DNA of 15,939 nt from Bacteroidales bacterium (lineage in GTDB: Bacteria > Bacteroidota > Bacteroidia > Bacteroidales > SM23-62), in the NCBI GenBank assembly GCA_016783865.1, contig JADHVS010000099.1, positions 1 through 15,939 of the forward strand, given 5' to 3'. Of the stretch, positions 13,191 to 15,939 are shown piece after piece. Numbering within the stretch: the first letter of the stretch is position 1; the number at the start of each line of letters is the position of its first letter. Under the pieces are notes generated by a model. It was not told the DNA's origin and did no database searches. It was given only the letters and a program-made list of their open reading frames with translations. The translations under genes were made by a program, and so were the position numbers.

Positions 13191-13339
13191 AAGTTGCTAG
13201 TTACGAGTTACTAGTTGCTAGGTGTCTGAATAACAGTCATATATGAATTAGTAAATTATACGAATTTAATTACTATTTTAAATTATGTTATTGACTATTA
13301 ATACTTTACCCAGTACCTAGTACCCAGTACCTAGCAACT
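13191..13339. repeat. Pair of inverted heptamer arrays
   Basis: Left array (13193-13227): GTTGCTA, GTTACGA, GTTACTA, GTTGCTA, GGTGTCT. Right array (13305-13339): TTTACCC, AGTACCT, AGTACCC, AGTACCT, AGCAACT. The right array is roughly the reverse complement of the left (both outer ends contain AAGTTGCTAG), with about 77 AT-rich bases between. The transcript could fold into a long imperfect stem. Apart from this pair and the terminator that follows, the gap 13165-13582 shows no gene. Confidence 0.75.
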
Positions 13340-13354
13340 TGAGTTAATTAAATG

Positions 13355-13386
13355 AAAGCGGATACGTAATCCGCTTTTTGTTTTTG
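13355..13386 (+). terminator. Intrinsic terminator after the YwqK-like remnant
   Basis: AAAGCGGAT-ACGTA-ATCCGCTTT is a perfect 9-bp stem (13355-13363 with 13369-13377) followed by TTTTTGTTTTT. It is well placed to end transcription from the selenium gene and the remnant, ahead of the lipoprotein genes. The next 200 bases to 13583 are AT-rich with no feature I can support. Confidence 0.85.
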
Positions 13387-13582
13387 TTGAACAATATATA
13401 GTTTTCCCACTACCTTTGATTTTATGTTAAATATCTCTCTTAAGCCATTCGCACAATTTCCTGACATATAGGCCATTACAGAAATTCAAAATCTCAGTTC
13501 AATTTTGTTTTTTAAAAAAAAGTGTTAATTTTACTACTGAAACATTTTCTAATTATCTGAATTTTCAAAAAACAGAAAACCT

Positions 13583-14506
13583 ATGGGAAAGAAAAGATTC
13601 CTTTCGTTACCTGTTAATTTAACTGCAGTATTATTTCTTGCAGTTATGATTGCAGGTTGTGGATCAGATAAACAAAAAGGAACAGGGGCGGACTTTGGCC
13701 TTGATTCATCTGAAATAAGTGAGGATCTATTGAATGATATCAATAATGCCAAACAGATCTTTTATTCGCTTCCGTCCCCACTTGAAACTGCCATGCTTAT
13801 AAAAAGCGCCGGAGCAACTTACAATGAAGAGTTGTTAAATCCTGTATCCAACACCTCCAAATATACTACCAATAAAATGATGGCATTGAATCTCGGGATT
13901 TATACAACCGATTTGAGTTTTGCAAGTTTATTCGACCAGACTCAAACCTCGATCGAATATATGAATGCCGCCAAAGTAATGGCGGATGGACTAGGTATCC
14001 TGGATGCTATCGATAACAGTACCATTGAGAGACTCGAGGAAAACATAAACAACAGAGATATGATCATGGACATCATCTCTGAAACCTTTATGAGTTCGAG
14101 TTCATTTTTAACTGAGAACGATCGGCCGGCCCTGGCTTCCATCGTTCTTGTGGGTGGATGGGTTGAAGGATTATACATAGCTACAAGCCTGGTTGAAGGT
14201 CAGAATATTAAAGACAATAAACTTGTTGAACGTATTGTTGATCAAAAGTTATCATTTGATATTGTGATCAATTTGCTGGAAGATAATCAGGATCATCCCG
14301 ATGTATCATCCTTGATGGATCAGATTAGAGATCTGAAAAACACATTTGATAAGATTACGATTACCACAACCCCTATCAAGGTTGTGCCGGATAAGGAATC
14401 CAATGTGACGATCCTCCAGTCTGAATCAACGATCAAGATGACACCTGAGATATTCAGGGAACTTATAGAAAAAGTAAGAGTGCTGAGACAAAACTTCATT
14501 TCTTAA
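13583..14506 (+). CDS. Predicted lipoprotein of unknown function
   Basis: The N-terminus (basic MGKKR, hydrophobic stretch, then VMIAGC) is a lipoprotein signal with acylation expected at Cys26, so the protein should be membrane-anchored and exported. The mature part of about 280 residues looks mostly helical, with a central segment rich in small and hydrophobic residues (PALASIVLVGGWVEGLYIATSLVEG) and an acidic, charged C-terminal half. I recognise no enzyme motif. It has a secreted partner gene 12 bases downstream in the same direction and a DUF4197 lipoprotein after that, so the three may act at the cell envelope. The start at 13583 is the only one that supplies the full signal peptide. 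Confidence 0.75.
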   Translation: MGKKRFLSLPVNLTAVLFLAVMIAGCGSDKQKGTGADFGLDSSEISEDLLNDINNAKQIFYSLPSPLETAMLIKSAGATYNEELLNPVSNTSKYTTNKMMALNLGIYTTDLSFASLFDQTQTSIEYMNAAKVMADGLGILDAIDNSTIERLEENINNRDMIMDIISETFMSSSSFLTENDRPALASIVLVGGWVEGLYIATSLVEGQNIKDNKLVERIVDQKLSFDIVINLLEDNQDHPDVSSLMDQIRDLKNTFDKITITTTPIKVVPDKESNVTILQSESTIKMTPEIFRELIEKVRVLRQNFIS

Positions 14507-14518
14507 AACAATCGCTTT

Positions 14519-14959
14519 ATGAAAAGGATTTTTCATTTTACAATAATATTAGCCATATTGGCACTGATACCATTTACAGCCAATGCTCAATGCAAAGGCT
14601 TTGCAAATAAAATCTGTAAGGTTGAGCTTACACCTTTTATCCATGATGGTAACTATCATGCTGCAATTTTGTCTGTTGGTGAAGAAGCTGAATTGTATAA
14701 AACTTTTTATTCGGATACTGACTACAGGATATCTGTATGCGGTTCTGATGATCTTCCCGATATTGAGTTTCGCATCATTGATTCCGATCGCAATGTCCTG
14801 TATACCAATGAAAGCAATGATTATTCAAGGGTATGGGATTTTCGTCTTCAGGCGAGTCAACAATTGAAGATCTTTGTTAAAGTACCGAACACTGAAGGAA
14901 TGCCTGAAGATATTTTAAGCGGTTGTGTGGCCATAATGTTTGGTTTCCAGGAGAAGTAA
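14519..14959 (+). CDS. Small secreted protein of unknown function with four cysteines
   Basis: A signal peptide (MKRIFHFTIILAILALIPFTANA, cleavage expected after residue 23) is followed by a mature domain of about 120 residues. The later part alternates in the style of a beta-sandwich (YRISVCGSDDLPDIEFRIID, SRVWDFRLQASQQLKIFVKV) and recalls bacterial pre-peptidase C-terminal-like domains, though I cannot confirm this. Four Cys (25, 33, 74, 136) could form two disulfides after export. It follows the lipoprotein gene by 12 bases, so co-transcription is likely, and ends just before a strong terminator. The function is not known. Confidence 0.72.
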   Translation: MKRIFHFTIILAILALIPFTANAQCKGFANKICKVELTPFIHDGNYHAAILSVGEEAELYKTFYSDTDYRISVCGSDDLPDIEFRIIDSDRNVLYTNESNDYSRVWDFRLQASQQLKIFVKVPNTEGMPEDILSGCVAIMFGFQEK

Positions 14960-14980
14960 TTAGTTAAATATCGATAGATA

Positions 14981-15008
14981 AAGCCTATGGGATCATAGGC
15001 TTTTTTTT
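14981..15008 (+). terminator. Intrinsic terminator after the two-gene envelope operon
   Basis: AAGCCTATG-GGAT-CATAGGCTT is a perfect 9-bp stem with a 4-base loop, running into eight T. It separates the two upstream genes from the DUF4197 gene, which therefore probably has its own promoter in 15009-15073 (AT-rich; TAATTTG at 15031 is only an imperfect -7 box). Confidence 0.92.
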
Positions 15009-15073
15009 ATTTTTGACGAAACTTATTTTTTAATTTGCATATACAATTTTAATCACATTAAATACTTAATTAA

Positions 15074-15871
15074 ATGAAAAGGATAATTATCTTCCTGATT
15101 CTCATATTTCCTGCTGGTTTCTTTTCCTGTGATGAATTCTTAACTGACCCGGATAAACTTACAACTGATGAGGTAATCGAAGGTTTAAAAACAGCCCTCA
15201 TTGTCGGTACCGATTCATCCGTTTCAATAACATCTGCACTGAATGGATATTATGAGGATCCTGACCTGAAGATTCTTCTTCCAGATGCAGCTAATGTTAT
15301 TCCTCCTAACATTCTTGAAAATAACTTATTAAAATATTTAGGTATTGATAACCTAAAAGAAAACGTATTATTGTCCATAAACCGTGCAGCTGAAACAGCC
15401 GCCACAGATGCAGGTCCCATTTTTAAAAGCTCTATTACTTCTTTATCCATTTCCGATGCATGGGATATTCTCCAGGGAACAAATCCCGCTGGTACCAAGA
15501 AGTCGGATGGCTTTGATTCCACAGCGGCCACAGAATACCTGAGGTCAACCACTTTTGATGCATTAGTTACTGCTTTCAGCCCGTATATCGATGATGCCCT
15601 GGGTGAGGACCTGGGACTGGGATTCTCAACCAACCAGGCATGGAATACTTTAACTTCTACTTATAACACAGCAGCCAATTCTGTTTTGGATATTGGTGAT
15701 TACCTTAAACCTATTGAGGAAACCGACCTGGGAGAATACGCCGTAGGTAAAGCACTCAATGGTTTATTCATGAAAGTGGGAGAAGAAGAAGTCAAGATCA
15801 GGCGCGATCCCTGGGCCTGGGCAAGTTCGCTTGTCGGGAATATTCTGACAAAGGTATTTGGAGGAAAATAG
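15074..15871 (+). CDS. DUF4197 domain lipoprotein
   Basis: A short signal (MKRIIIFLILIFPAGFFSC) ends at Cys19, followed by acidic DEF, which suggests a lipoprotein, although the lipobox FFSC is weak. The rest matches the DUF4197 pattern: EVIEGLKTALIVGTDSSV, then DLKILLPDAAN, LLSINRAAETAATDAGPIF, SLSISDAWDILQG, AATEYLRSTTFDALVTAFSP and the C-terminal NGLFMKVGEEEVKIRRDP. The order and spacing are those of the family (about 230-270 residues), whose function is not established. It is complete, ending 68 bases before the right edge. That tail (15872-15939) shows nothing I can name. Confidence 0.88.
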   Translation: MKRIIIFLILIFPAGFFSCDEFLTDPDKLTTDEVIEGLKTALIVGTDSSVSITSALNGYYEDPDLKILLPDAANVIPPNILENNLLKYLGIDNLKENVLLSINRAAETAATDAGPIFKSSITSLSISDAWDILQGTNPAGTKKSDGFDSTAATEYLRSTTFDALVTAFSPYIDDALGEDLGLGFSTNQAWNTLTSTYNTAANSVLDIGDYLKPIEETDLGEYAVGKALNGLFMKVGEEEVKIRRDPWAWASSLVGNILTKVFGGK

Positions 15872-15939
15872 AAAAAGAAATGACCTAAAATTTCGAATGA
15901 GCTAGAATGACTAAAATTATATGCTATCATTGGTTTTCC

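Overview
The window looks like a Bacteroidota (probably Bacteroidales-type) chromosome segment of moderate-to-low GC. Several start-proximal regions carry TAnnTTTG boxes of the Bacteroidota -7 type and have little Shine-Dalgarno signal. DAHP synthase is fused to chorismate mutase, and there are predicted lipoproteins and an outer-membrane barrel. No species can be named from sequence alone.

Layout. (1) 1-802: C-terminal part of an outer-membrane beta-barrel protein. (2) 904-1170: a wrecked 2-Cys peroxiredoxin gene whose middle is missing and is replaced by a modular hairpin repeat. (3) 1220-2542: tilS. (4) 2548-8202, minus strand: a six-gene aromatic amino acid operon in the order pheA, DAHP synthase/chorismate mutase, aroB, aroD, aroC, tyrA. 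(5) 8203-8645: the divergent region between pheA and nth. (6) 8646-9302: nth. (7) 9540-10433: a secreted metzincin-like protein with a changed catalytic residue. (8) 10475-12676: a NifS/SelD fusion for selenium use. (9) 12675-13164: a broken YwqK-like (MORN-type) gene holding a second, expanded copy of the hairpin repeat. (10) 13583-15871: three secreted or lipid-anchored proteins, the last with DUF4197.

Most interesting result. The leader of the aromatic operon, read on the minus strand, holds two short Phe/Tyr-rich reading frames in series. Each is followed by an intrinsic-terminator-like hairpin, and each hairpin has an upstream segment that could form a competing antiterminator. The first peptide contains FYTYFYFY (terminator at 8383-8359). 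The second contains FFFYAFYYY (terminator at 8248-8217, just before pheA). This has the layout of pheL-type transcription attenuation, apparently doubled. It would let the charging of tRNA-Phe and tRNA-Tyr set expression of the DAHP synthase, shikimate, prephenate dehydratase and prephenate dehydrogenase steps together.

Second theme. Three non-coding tracts are built from degenerate 7-bp units, and one supplies the end of pheA. A separate hairpin-plus-TCTGAGTTCGGCGAAGCC element sits inside two different genes and breaks both. aroA, aroE, aroK, an aromatic aminotransferase and the other selenium genes (selA, selB, selC, ybbB) are not in the window.
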